Assembly (NCBI GenBank): GCA_013180625.2
Contig: SNVD02013250.1
Coordinates: 558,001 to 622,000 of the forward strand
From: Boswellia sacra
Lineage: Eukaryota; Streptophyta; Magnoliopsida; Sapindales; Burseraceae
Reading direction: 5' to 3'
Length of the DNA stretch: 64,000 nucleotides
Position numbers and translations under genes: made by a program
The notes under the pieces: generated by a model
Told to the model about the DNA's origin: nothing
Databases searched by the model: none
Seen by the model: only the letters and a program-made list of their open reading frames with translations
Shown: one piece after another, positions 41,940-53,500 of the stretch
Layout of the letters: the number at the start of each line of letters is the position of its first letter
Numbering within the stretch: position 1 is the first letter of the stretch

Positions 41940-42300
41940 GCCGGATTGTGATCATCCTGAAGATCATCGCCGAAACATCGCCAAGATCATCATGGGCACT
42001 AGTGTAGACAAAATCATCCTCCCTAGTAGTATCATCCTCCTTATCCGTTATCGGATCTTGAGGAAGCTCCTTAGTGGGTTGTTGCTCATCCTTAGCAAAA
42101 AGTGGGGGAAGAGGAAAATAGGTCGAGAGAAGCCCCCTGACTGATGAAAAACTACTGGAATGCCTGCTGGGTCGCCACCATGTAAGTAGCCACTTGCTTG
42201 AGATAAGTGACATCTTGTCTGACCGTAACAAGCCCGTGTCGATTCTCCTAAAGCTCATGCTTAAATCAATCCATCTGCTACATAGAAGTAAAAGGACGAG
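41940..42300 (-). pseudogene. Retroelement ORF tail fragment next to A2
   Basis: Read on -, one frame gives VRQDVTYLKQVATYMVATQQ around 42230-42160. This resembles the coiled-coil C-terminal part of extra ORFs or gag in Ty3 Tat-type elements. Stops follow in every frame. The surrounding 146-residue frame is probably a shifted reading. Confidence 0.3.
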
Positions 42301-42773
42301 AAGGAGGCAGTGGCTACTATCTCAAGTTAGCATTCACTCATGCCGGCTTAAGTGTTTGAAGAAATAGCATATCAATGATAGATTTGACCCAGGGGACCTG
42401 TAATGGATATATTTAATTATCAATTCAAATAGATTTGATCCAATATCCTATTCTCTCATAATTGTAGTGGGTCCACCTATTAACTTTAGTCTATGCTACT
42501 ATAGCTCCAAAGTTACACTCTTGAATCAAATATTCTTTACAAAAAGCTTAATAATTTAATCTAATTAAATTATTTCTTTAAGCCTTATTCATTGAGCAAC
42601 AGGTTTACATAAATACCCGTCATGGAATACCAATAATTGGAGCTAGATATAAATCACTTTTTTATCCCTCTATTTAGAACTTGAGTCCTTGATACTAGTT
42701 TTATACTACTTAAATGGTTTGATATTTATTAAAATAAATCTTAGTTTAACGAACATCCTTCATCAAACACTTG
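42301..42773. other. Unassigned, possibly LTR-derived sequence
   Basis: No gene is visible. TGTAATGGATATATTTAATT near 42400 looks like a possible LTR start. The stretch is continued across the CACTA insertion at 44007-44450, but no partner copy lies in the window. Confidence 0.3.
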
Positions 42774-44006
42774 CACTACTAGAAAAATCCATATAATTGT
42801 GTGTTTTTCCCCATAGTTGCGGGTTCTCGTCACACAATCATGGCTATGACATGTATTCTATACTTGTGGGTCGGCCAAACCCACAAATTTGTGATTATAT
42901 CATACATGTCACATCTAACCCACAAATATATAACCAATAAGATTGATTTTTAGCCCATATTTTTCACTTTTTATGATACTTGTGGTTTTTAACCGTTAAA
43001 TATACATTTTTGGATTTAAAAAAAATCATATTAAAATACTTGGCTGTTATTAAAAGTCAAATATTATGTATATTCTTTTAAAATATTTTATGGAACTTCA
43101 TAAGTCGAGTATTCTTGTAACAATAATAATAATGATAATAATAATTCTTATTGTAATAACACAGACAATAATTCTTATTGTAATAATAATATAACCTAGA
43201 TAGTGACATATCAGGTAGAAAACCCATTACCCAAAAAGTGAAAAATTGTTGAAGTAAAAATAAAAGTTAGGATTCTTTAGGTCATATATTCATAGATATG
43301 TAACCATCAAGAGAGGGGAAAGAGAGACTCTCTCTATGATTAAGAGAAAATTTGAGAGAAGGCAAAACCCAATTGTAGAAAATCTAATCTACCCTATTAA
43401 ATTTGAACCAAAATTTAACAAAGGAAAAACAATATAAAACTTACATTATTTGACTAGACCCAAACCATTAGCATCAGATTTCAGTTCATATCCTCAACAA
43501 CTAGCTTTTCCTCTTCCTTCATGAGCAACTCCTCCACTTTCATCAACTCTTCGCATGCAAATGGAAGGCTTCTTCAATTGTTCCTCTGATCTCAAGTTTG
43601 CCTCTAGCTACAGTCTCAATTCTTATACGTGAATGAGGGAAAGTGAAAGATAGTGAGAAAGGAAAGTGAAATTAAAAGAGAGAAATGAGTAAATTAGGTT
43701 TAAGTGTAAGTAATCGAAAGAGAAAGGGAAAGAAAATTTCACTGAGCTAGGGTAAAGGGAGAGGGAGAGGGAGAGTGAAATAGAATAAGGGGAAAATGAA
43801 AATGAAAGAGGGCATTTTATAGCTTTTACATGTTTGTCCCTCATTTTTTCAATATGACAAATTTGTCCATTGCCTATCTCACAAATAAAGTAAAAATTCA
43901 AGTTTGACTTGTAATTCCATGTTATAGTGGTCAGAATTTAGAAAAAAAACCTCAAATATTTAAATAAAAAAATCATGTGACAAGTATGCAAAAAATTCTA
44001 GTGGTG
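42774..44006. mobile_element. Non-autonomous CACTA (En/Spm) element
   Basis: The left end is CACTACTAGAAAAATCCA; the right end read on - is CACCACTAGAATTTTTTGC. The 3-bp duplication TTG flanks both sides (42771-42773 and 44007-44009). Length is 1233 bp. There is no transposase frame; the interior has a GA-rich stretch at 43740-43775. Its family follows from the CACTA-type ends and the 3-bp duplication. Confidence 0.85.
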
Positions 44007-44009
44007 TTG

Positions 44010-45451
44010 GCCAAGATCCTACTATTTAAAACCTTGTAAAACCATCAAGGCGGTACTCTGCAATCTTTTCGGAGTCAATGAATTCCACATCTATAGAATA
44101 GTGTCTACTAGCATATAAATCTTACAATCCCAACTAGCCAAAGTATTGACCTTTCTCTTTTAGATCTCACCTTTTATTGTAGTCAATGACCATAGCTGGT
44201 AAACTAGAGGTAAACTACTAACTCAGAATTAAGGTATAGATGCCTCTAGTGCTTGGGTGTAGAAATTCACATTCGGTCATGGAATTTCTATCAAATAGAT
44301 AATTTCTACGTGGTTTGTGTTCAATGCATGCATAATGCACGTACAAGTGTCTTTGTCCTAAAGTCTCCACCTCAAATGGTTAGAGACTAACCATTTCCCC
44401 ATTAAAGACAAACAACAAAACAACCTTGTTCAAACATAGCACCCAATTTTTGTTTACAGGTTTTAAATTTGTTTGGAGCTATGATAAAGTTCTATGTCTC
44501 ATATATATATATATATAAAGAAACTTTATCAATGTATAAGCTTTGGAATCTTTAGTCATTGATACAATCATATTTGGAAAAATATAAATAACAATACTTT
44601 ATTTATAACAATGTTTACAGATTACAGAGAAATGTTCATATTCTTAGGACATATTCTTAACACTAAGAACCAAGCAAATATCATGCTTAAAGTTATGTAA
44701 TTCATGAGTAAAAACTCACCTATCAACCATGTTATTATGTTCTATAGCTCATTGTCATATAGTTATAGAGCTCAAAGGTTATACTTAGATTAGAGTTGTA
44801 GAATTCAATAGTTCTATTATCGAGCTACTTTTGGATTGTATAATTATCGAGTTTTACTGTAAAAATTACTTGTTGAGTTATAAAGCATGTGATTATATAT
44901 CTAAGTTCTCTTAAAAGATGATTATTTTTAGAAGTCTCTCCAGTTTTAATCATTTTCGAATTATTCCTATTTATTTTAATAGCATTCTTATATTTATAAA
45001 ATTTATACAGTTTATTATGATTGCATATTTATTGATATATCATGACAGTTTGTTTTTTTATACAACAATTTCAATGTAGCATAAGTGGTAATACACGTGT
45101 CACTAGTTCATTGAATCATTGGTGGAATTGTTTTTGATTCTTACAAGTTTTCTTTTGTTCTAGTTAATAGCAAAAGGAATGTGCCTCGCAGGAATCATGC
45201 AATTGTTCAGGATTCTTTTAACTCTACCTCTAATAATCTTATTCTTAACAAATATTTTTTTTAACAGAGAAATTATGTGCAATAACCATTTATTTTTTTT
45301 TTATTATTTGAGTATATTTGTAGATAAATATAGATGACAAAATAATGACATCAATAAAATGACACTTGGTGATTACACATGGCTGTAAATCTAGAATGTG
45401 TGAGCAAATTAGTGGTGTTCTAGAAGAATGCATGATATCATGAGATTATGC
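44010..45451. other. Repeat-like non-coding DNA
   Basis: There is no gene. The part to about 44450 continues the possible LTR interrupted by the CACTA element. The rest is AT-rich, with a short (TA)n at 44503-44517. Confidence 0.4.
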
Positions 45452-46400
45452 CACTTTATTAGGGGTGTGCATATGGTAGGGTATGGTGTGGTATCGCTAT
45501 ACCATCCCCCTACCATACATATGTCAGGTTTTAGAATTTTATGCCATACCATACCATTTTTTAATACAATACCATACCACATCACCGCATGGTAGGGTAA
45601 GGGCGGGTATGGTATGGTATTTTTCGGATGGTTGACCAAATTGACCAAAATTTGGATATTATTTTATCATGTCTTTTTAATGATTTTAAAGTTTATTTAT
45701 AGCTTTTTTCTTAAGATTTTGACACTTTAAGTTCCTATTTTGACATTGTTTAATATTATAATTTATAATATTTGTACTAAATAAAAAAACCAAGCAATTA
45801 CACTTTACACATTCTTAACAATATAAATAATCAAGTAACTACATATTCTAAAGCAACACAAATAATCAAGTAACATCATATCTATAACAATACAAAAATA
45901 TCACATAACTACATATTCCATAACAACACGAATACTCAAGCAATTACATGTCCATAACAACACAAATAACAAGTAAACTACATATCCAAATCCTTCCACA
46001 AAGTTCTAACTTCCAACCTTCAAGTCCAACCTATAAGTCTTATAAAGTTTCAATGTTTTCAACTTCCAATCTAATACAAATTTGAGAAAATAAAAAAGTA
46101 AAGGAAAAAGAAATTATAATTCACTTAGAAACAAAATAAATATACTAAAATTTAAAAGAATGATAAAAGAAAGATACAAATGAATATTACAATGAAATTA
46201 TTGAAATTACCTCGAACTTTTTATACTTAGCTAGCACATCAAGTCAAATGATCCACGCGAGATGATGGCAAAACCTTTGCACAATGTAAAATAACATTTA
46301 TCCACAAGTTGTATTTAATAATTAAAATAAAGAATAAAGAATAATCTTAAATACTAAATATTACCTGTATCAAGTTTATCATATAACTCCACCTCTTGCA

Positions 46401-46634
46401 TTAGTAAGTACGACCACAATATTTACATCTTCTCCTTCGCCCACTAGTATGTTCATAAGCCTCAAAATGATCCCAAATTGAAGACTTGGTACTACAACTA
46501 TCACTCAATTTAGTGGTAGGTTACTTACTTGTATTTAGAGTTGTTTCTGCCGTATCTTCCTCCACTAAGTTCCTTTTCACGTCATTATCGTCACAAGGGC
46601 TATGATAGGAGCCTTTAAATTCGTAGTCTTCCAT
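46401..46634 (-). pseudogene. hAT transposase N-terminus with BED zinc finger
   Basis: From an ATG at 46634 the frame opens MEDYEFKGSYHSP. After one TAA it reads KSSIWDHFEAYEHTSG and RRRCKYCGRTY, the first half of a BED finger (aromatic W/F pair and C-x2-C). A stop follows Y, and the His pair is not seen in frame. BED fingers bind the subterminal repeats of hAT elements. Confidence 0.7.
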
Positions 46635-46957
46635 CTAAAACCAACAAACAATTGGAGAAAAAAATTAATTATTATTAACTAGTAACTAGCAACTATTAAA
46701 AGCTGAAAATTTAATTAATGTATAAATACTTAATTAATGCATAAATAACTATTAAAAATTGAATATTTAATTAATACATAAATATTTAATAATTTTGATC
46801 ACAAAAAATTACGCTACTTATTGGCCCAATGATTTTATTTTCTGAAATGATTACAGAAAGTAAAAAGAAATTAAATTCGATTTCATACAGGATATGGGAC
46901 AAGCTATCCTAGAGAGCTAGTAATGATTTTATTTTTTGAATGTGAAATGCTCACTAG

Positions 46958-47303
46958 CAATGATTCTTTATGCTTTGGTGTTTTTTAGACATAATTAATA
47001 CCAGTACTTTATTAGTGTGCTCTCTCCAAGGCTGGGCAGTAATTTTCCTCATAGCCTTAAAGCTTTACCCAGCGGAAATGAATCAAGAAATAAAGAAAAA
47101 AAAGTATGCAGGAGGAACTTAAAGGCATTTCAATGATTCTTTATGCTTTGGTGTTTTCTAGACATAATTAATACTAGTACTTTATTAGTGTGCTCTCTCC
47201 AAGGCTCAGCAACAATTTTCTTCGTAGCCTTAAAGCTTTACCCAACGGAAATGAATCAAGAAATAAAGAAAAAAAAGGATGTAGGAGGAACTTAAAGGCA
47301 TTT
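46958..47303. repeat. 173-bp tandem duplication within the hAT element
   Basis: Units 46958-47130 and 47131-47303 both begin CAATGATTCTTTATGCTTTGG and end GGAACTTAAAGGCATTT. They differ at a handful of positions. Confidence 0.9.
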
Positions 47304-48004
47304 CGTAGATAAAATATATTCAAGAAACTTCTTTTTTCCTCCATCTCAGTTTTCCTAGTCACACAACACGTGCTTATCAATAAAAGATGCAAACAGATAA
47401 TAATCATCACTAAGCACCACAGCATACAAAGCAAGTAAATACATCCATGAAATCAGAAATAATAACGAAAATCTTTTTTTGGAAAAAAGAAAAATAAAAC
47501 GAGAAAGAAGCACTAAAATAAAAATAAATTACAATAAACTCACCTGGTGCAGCTGCGGTTCGTGGTGCTTGGTAGGTGGAGCTGCTGTCAGTGGTGGTGG
47601 ACTGGTGGTCTAAGACTAGAAGAGATAGATGGCCAGTAGACGGGTAGAGAAGCAAAGCAAGGCTTCCAAATTCTAACAAAATGACAGTGGTTAGGGATTT
47701 AGGTTAACTTTTCATTATATATTCTCCTAACATATATAACACTCATACAGAAATATTATGTGTAACAAATTATAAATTGACACATGTCATAGTTTTTATT
47801 TTTTTAAAAAAGGTATGGTATGGTATGGTATTTTCGGTTTTTTACAAAAATACCCGCCACCATACTATACCATGGCGGATTTTTAAAATATATACCGTAC
47901 CACACCCTATATTTTTTTATACCCTACCATACCTTCACCATACCATGGCGGGTATGTCGGGTTCGAGCGGGTGGGAGGGTACTATGCACACCCCTACACT
48001 TTAT

Positions 48005-49624
48005 ATTTTATAAGAGATCATGATTGAATGAATGTGTGAGAGGGTCTATAAATACCCATTTAAAGGGGGCTTCTTTTTCCTCACCTTTACCACCATTTAG
48101 ATGATTGATAGTCTGTAAGCTTTGTAAGCATTATTAAACACTTTTTTTACTTCTTCCTCCATTAAGATTTCACTATAGTTATGTTAATTATTTTACTGAC
48201 TTGAGCATCGGAGGATCAATGCTGGTAAAATCATCGGCATCCATTGACTTTGGATGTTTTAGAGTTAAGATGGTATTGTCAAGAAGCTTTCGGCATTCCT
48301 TGGAATGGAGTTGCTCATCCTTGTTGAGTAGAATCTTGAAGAACAAGATGTGGACTACTGAGCTTCAAGAGATATTGTAGCATTTTCTCCTATTTGATAT
48401 GTGGTTTGACTTCGAGTCTCATGTTTTTTTTATGTTGGCCCAATTCATGGTATCAACAATACATACTATTAAAATTTGAAATTGTTTTTACCAAATGAAA
48501 GGATAAATATTTTTCAACCAAAATTTTGGAGTAAAGCAAATCATTTAAATTGAGCAGTTTTATTCAGCCTCAATTTTGTAACTCTTCAATACCCGTTTCT
48601 AAATTCACCTAACTAAAAATTTTAAAATTATATAATATTTTTTATTAAACCTAATTGATTTCCAAATTACCCTTTCATTGTATAAGTTTTAAACATTTTT
48701 AGAGAATACTTAAGATATACAACAATCTCAAAGATCAACTCTTTGAAAGACAAGACAATTTAAGCAAGAAGAAAAAGATGCGTGCCTCTGTCAGGCAATG
48801 GTAGTGACCAGTGACGCAGCAAATATCAAGGATTTATGATGATGTAAGTTATAGTGAATACGAAGTGGAAGAGGGATGACCGCAAAGACTTCCGTGTAAA
48901 AACTTCCTCTATCTTTTACAATATATTATGTAATCTTAATCCCAGGCCAAGCAAGCATCAGTCGTTGCCTGCAATTGTCCAGAAAACATTTTTTCATTGT
49001 ACTTTCATGTGATGAATGTGTGTGCTTGAATGCTTCAATAATTTTTGTTTTTATTTCCTTTGACAATCTATATTGAAACACAAAAAGAAAATAAATAATA
49101 AAAAAATAAACAAGATGAAGAAACAACTCCAACCTATAAAAAGTAGCTGGCTTCTAGAGACTAGAGACGATGCCATGGGGTGGAGCTGTAGTCATGGAAA
49201 CGGTAATTGATTTTTTTTTTGTGGGTTTCAGCTAATGTATCTGTCATGACTCTCTTCTTTCTTGTTTCCAAATTCTGTTTTCTATGCTGCACATTTCCAA
49301 TGCAATTTATATTCAATCTCAACCACATATTCTTTTCAAAATTCAAAATAATTCAAAATCAACCACATATTCCTAAATTCAATTGAAAACAAAAATACTG
49401 GATTCATAAAAGAACATACCCGAAGTTTCTCGTGTTGACAAGCATTAGCATTAATTATGCTTACGTAATCTTCGGACATTAACTCAAGGAACTTGAATTC
49501 CACAGGTTTTCACAACTTGTTTTTCAAAGCCAAAATTATATTTTGTTGTATATTACTGTCTCTACAGTCTTAGCATTTTTTTGTTCTATTTAGTAATTTC
49601 ATTTAAGGATTGAATGGTCAAAAA
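48005..49624. other. Non-coding, possibly LTR-derived then unique AT-rich DNA
   Basis: At 48040-48250, CTATAAATACCC followed by ACTGACTTGAGCATCGGAGG resembles the transcribed part of plant LTRs. With 45399-45459 it may be an old LTR into which the hAT element jumped. No partner LTR is in the window. From 48480 on nothing is recognised. Confidence 0.4.
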
Positions 49625-50518
49625 TGATAGATCTGGAGGTATGCAGTTATAAAAAATAAAACAGTAAACTGTAACATAAATCAGCACAGGAGGATTTTAC
49701 GTGGTTCAGTTATAAAATCTACGTCCACGGATAGCTATAGAGCTGCAATTCACTAAGTTCTTGTTTGTACAATCTTTAGGACCTTTTACAGTGCTGACTC
49801 ACTCTCACACACTGACCTAATCTTTGACAAACAAAATCCCGCTAAGATCTTAAACTCTAGTAACACTACCCACTCTCTGTCGCAGATAACTTAACAACAC
49901 ACTGTTAAGTTACATATAACAATGATGTCTGACATTGAATTACATAAACACTTAACCCGTAAGTTATCCCAAGTGTCTACTAACTCACACAGACTCAATC
50001 AATAACTTATGTACAATTTCTACCACTCATACATGAATCAAAAGACTCAAAAAATCAAGTCAATGAAGACATTCCTTTTGCATTGAAACTCTCTTCTATG
50101 AATTCATGGAATGCCAAACTCAAGACTCTCTCATAACCAAATCAGCCAACACGTTAATCTCTCAATCACGTAATCAGCCACGTGAATAGCTTTGTATATA
50201 TATAGTAAGAGGTCTGACCGAAATCTCCTAGAAATCCTATAAAAATTCTAATCAAAATCATATTAGGATTATGAGAAATAATATAGGAAGTGTTATAAAC
50301 AAACTCCAAAAGAAATTAGGACAAATAAATATTCTCCTATTCTAATTAGGATACAAGATATTATATCCTAATTTAAAGAGATATTTATTACAAATCAAAT
50401 ACTTCCTAAAATATAATTCTAGAATAGGAATAAAAATAATATTCTTGTTTTATCATAAGTTGATCAAAACTCATCATGTGTATGATACATGCATATATAG
50501 TAGACTTTGACACCAACA
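49625..50518 (-). mobile_element. Solo LTR of Copia family C
   Basis: These 894 bases match the C LTRs end to end (TGATAGATCTGGAGGTATGC ... GACACCAACA) with many more differences than between the two C LTRs. No internal sequence is attached on either side. A-rich flanks hide the target duplication. It most likely formed by LTR-LTR recombination. Confidence 0.88.
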
Positions 50519-53500
50519 AAAAAATATAAAAATAAAGTGGGGTTGAAGAGTTTAAAACCGGGGACTGACTAGTAATACTCGTTTAAATTATATGAAGCAT
50601 ATGAGGGCCTGTGTATGTTCGATTACACTGGGCCTCAATAGAGGAGTTCTTTATGTTGCAGTCCATTTAAGATAATTTTAGCCCAACTATGGTTTGATAA
50701 TCTAGCCGTTTGCCAGCCCAATAAAAATCATGTCTACGGACTCTGTTGCGCGACCACTCATCTCACATTTTTGTTGTTAATTTCACTGGAGGGCCGCTAA
50801 ATAGACGCCAACTTTTAAGGATACTCAACATACCGAACTACACCTTTATATACGTATTAAATGAGATTTTTCTTATTCCTTCTCAATTTATACCGTAGAT
50901 TTGGTACCTTAGAAGAATATTTTTGGATTTTATTTTTACGTGTATCTAATAACTGAGTTTGAGATCGAAAATGAAGATATAAAAAAATGATATAAGATAC
51001 CGAAAGAAAAGAATATAATGGTTTTACTATAACAGTTAATAAGATATATAGATTCTTCTTTTGTTACCGAGAATCTCATTCCATAATTTCCTTTGCTTTA
51101 TTTATGCTCCTAATTGTCGAAGTTGAAATCTTTTTAATGTTTTTTCTTCTCTTTTGCTCATTGCGATCTCTCTAGCTAGTCACTTATTCTAAATATAACT
51201 TCATTACGGAAACTAATTAAAGTAAATTAAACATCATTTTGAATGTTGCCCACCAGCCTCACTTTTTGAAAGTCGATCATCTCTTCGTCTACTCAACAGT
51301 TAAAAGGGTAACATGAAAAGCTGATTGATCATCGATAAAATCAATCCTCCTTTGATTACCTTGTTGGTGGTGAAAAATGAATGAGGACGATGAGTAGACA
51401 ACCCTTCTGACTAGATGGATGAACGTACTTGTAATGTATATGTTTTTGGATATTCTGATCAATTTCGCCCACCAAAATTTGCTTTCATCCATATATACAC
51501 GACTCTATCTTGTTGGCCAATCACTAAAAGTTTGTGCACGTATTGAAGTCAATTCAATTTCTTTGAGTAGGTTCTACATGACTAGGAATATGGCAAGGCA
51601 AGTGGCACAATCACTTTCATTAGTTGATCATGAGCCATAATTCTGATGACCGATCAGTTCCTGATTCAAGTTGGAATCCATTGAAAACATGGCCTATCTT
51701 CAATACACCAACAACAGAATTTGGCACTAATTTTAGGGCAATGCAACCAAAAGTGAAGCGAATCATACCCCACTGGGGCAAAGGAAGACAAGAAAATAAA
51801 AAAAAAAAAAAAAAACATGTCTGCTAAGTTAAAATTTTGCCAAACTTGCAATGAGTGATCAATGACACACTCGGTCTACCATGATTTGTGTTGTATAACA
51901 GCCACGACCCAACAACCAAATGATTAATAATGTAATTTTCGATTTTACCTAATCATCTGTCATTTTTGTAAATTAATTTCCTTTCAATTTCAAAAAAAAA
52001 ATTCTACATCCAACGTATATATACTATATAACCGATGTATGAAATTTAATTAGACCTTATAAATTTTCTGAAATTAGCAATTACGGGGTGACATTTACTT
52101 GATATGATTACTTCACCTTGCGACGTCTAATATGCTTTTGGGCTTTTTGTACACATCATGCTAACAATGTAGGCCGAAAGGAGCACACAACACTGAGGAA
52201 TCCTGATCTGTATATCTTTTTAGTTGATAAGATTAGATTGATATACGTACCTATATGTGCTACAATGGATTCCTGATAAAGTAAGACCTTTCACTTTTGC
52301 TAGGAAAGAATAATTGCCACAATTGTTTCGACTGGTTTGTTCATGACTTCTCCTGTTAGGTTTAAATTCTTTTGAGTAGTTTTGGAAGTCTCAAATGATT
52401 GACTCACAATATTATTCTGAAGTATAGTTGTAATTCTCGAGATATTAGTTAGGTTTTTTAGTAAAAATTTTTCAAGAATTATCTTGTACTATGAAAACAA
52501 TTTAAATGTCTGCAGATCAGCGCATGCATGATACTGTACTACAAAAGCAGTTTTAGAAAGTGGAAACAAGTCAACAACAAACCATATTTTCTAGTTTTTC
52601 GAAAAAGTTCTGAAAAAATATTTTTTTATCAAGGTAAAAAAATTGTTGGTGTGTTGTGGATTTTAGAAATAAGAAATATATAATTTCCGACGTCGAACGC
52701 GATTCAATTAATTTTAATTTGAACATCATGATCTGATTAACCCTTTTTTTTGCCATCTTTTAGGCATAAACACAGGAACGTTATTGATTAGGTGATGAGC
52801 TTTGGTATTTGATTTACTGGAAGAATTAATTCATGAAATATATATTGCTAATTCCTGTCCTGTTGAAGCATCCATGCTTTTATATATCTAATAGCTTTGT
52901 AATTAGAAATCTTTACGTATGGTACTCTGATTCAAATAATATATTTGATTTCAGACCCACCAAGGATCATAAAGGCGAACAACTTGCCACTTCTTTGCTG
53001 TCACATTATTGAATTAAAAAATTTTAGAAAAAGAAAAAGAAAAAGACAAATTCAACCCTATTGGCGAACTTGCTTTTCTAATTTAATGATTGTCTATGCA
53101 AAGCCAATTCTGCTACTAATGGTTAAAAAACCAAGACAATGGCACAAATGCATTAGTTTCTTCCCCATGATAGAAGATGGAATTCAAAAGAGAGAGTGAT
53201 AATGATAGCATATATAAATATTTTGAGTGGAAAGCTGGAAAGCAAAGGACAAAGACTATATCGATCCATCACTAGAGTATTTTGTTTGATAAAATGAATG
53301 GGAGTTGGTGGCATTCGTGTGGCAACCACACTCCCCTCTTATCCATAATTGTTCTCTCACTAATATATATGTGCTCTCCTTGTCAGATATCCATTAGGTT
53401 ATTTAATATGGTAGGTTATTAGAGGGAAAAAATCGATCTTGCTTATAAGTCATTGAATCTTCTATAATATTAGCGTATGATTCGATGATAGATAAAAGAA

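Larger units (their letters stand above)
45460..47996 (-). mobile_element. hAT transposon, internally deleted
   Basis: The element has perfect 14-bp terminal inverted repeats TAGGGGTGTGCATA / TATGCACACCCCTA and a perfect 8-bp target duplication CACTTTAT (45452-45459 and 47997-48004), both classic for hAT. Subterminal regions at both ends are dense in GGTATGGTAT-type motifs, the likely transposase binding sites. The 2.5-kb interior keeps only a fragment coding for the transposase BED finger on - (46634-46401) and a 173-bp duplication. No dimerisation domain or DDE core is visible, so it is non-autonomous. The intact ends suggest it could be mobilised if a matching transposase exists. Confidence 0.92.

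Noticed and set aside
43623..43901. A 92-residue minus frame with Ser/Leu repeats
   Set aside because: It is produced by the GA-rich low-complexity stretch within the CACTA element.
45399..48470. A full LTR retrotransposon around the hAT element
   Set aside because: A possible LTR end with a TATA-like motif and a CTTGAGCATCGGAG motif is present, but no second LTR, PBS or coding region could be shown.
53304..53336. Hairpin GTGTGG-CAA-CCACAC considered as a microRNA precursor
   Set aside because: The stem is only 6 bp with a large bulge outside it, too short for a plant MIR foldback.
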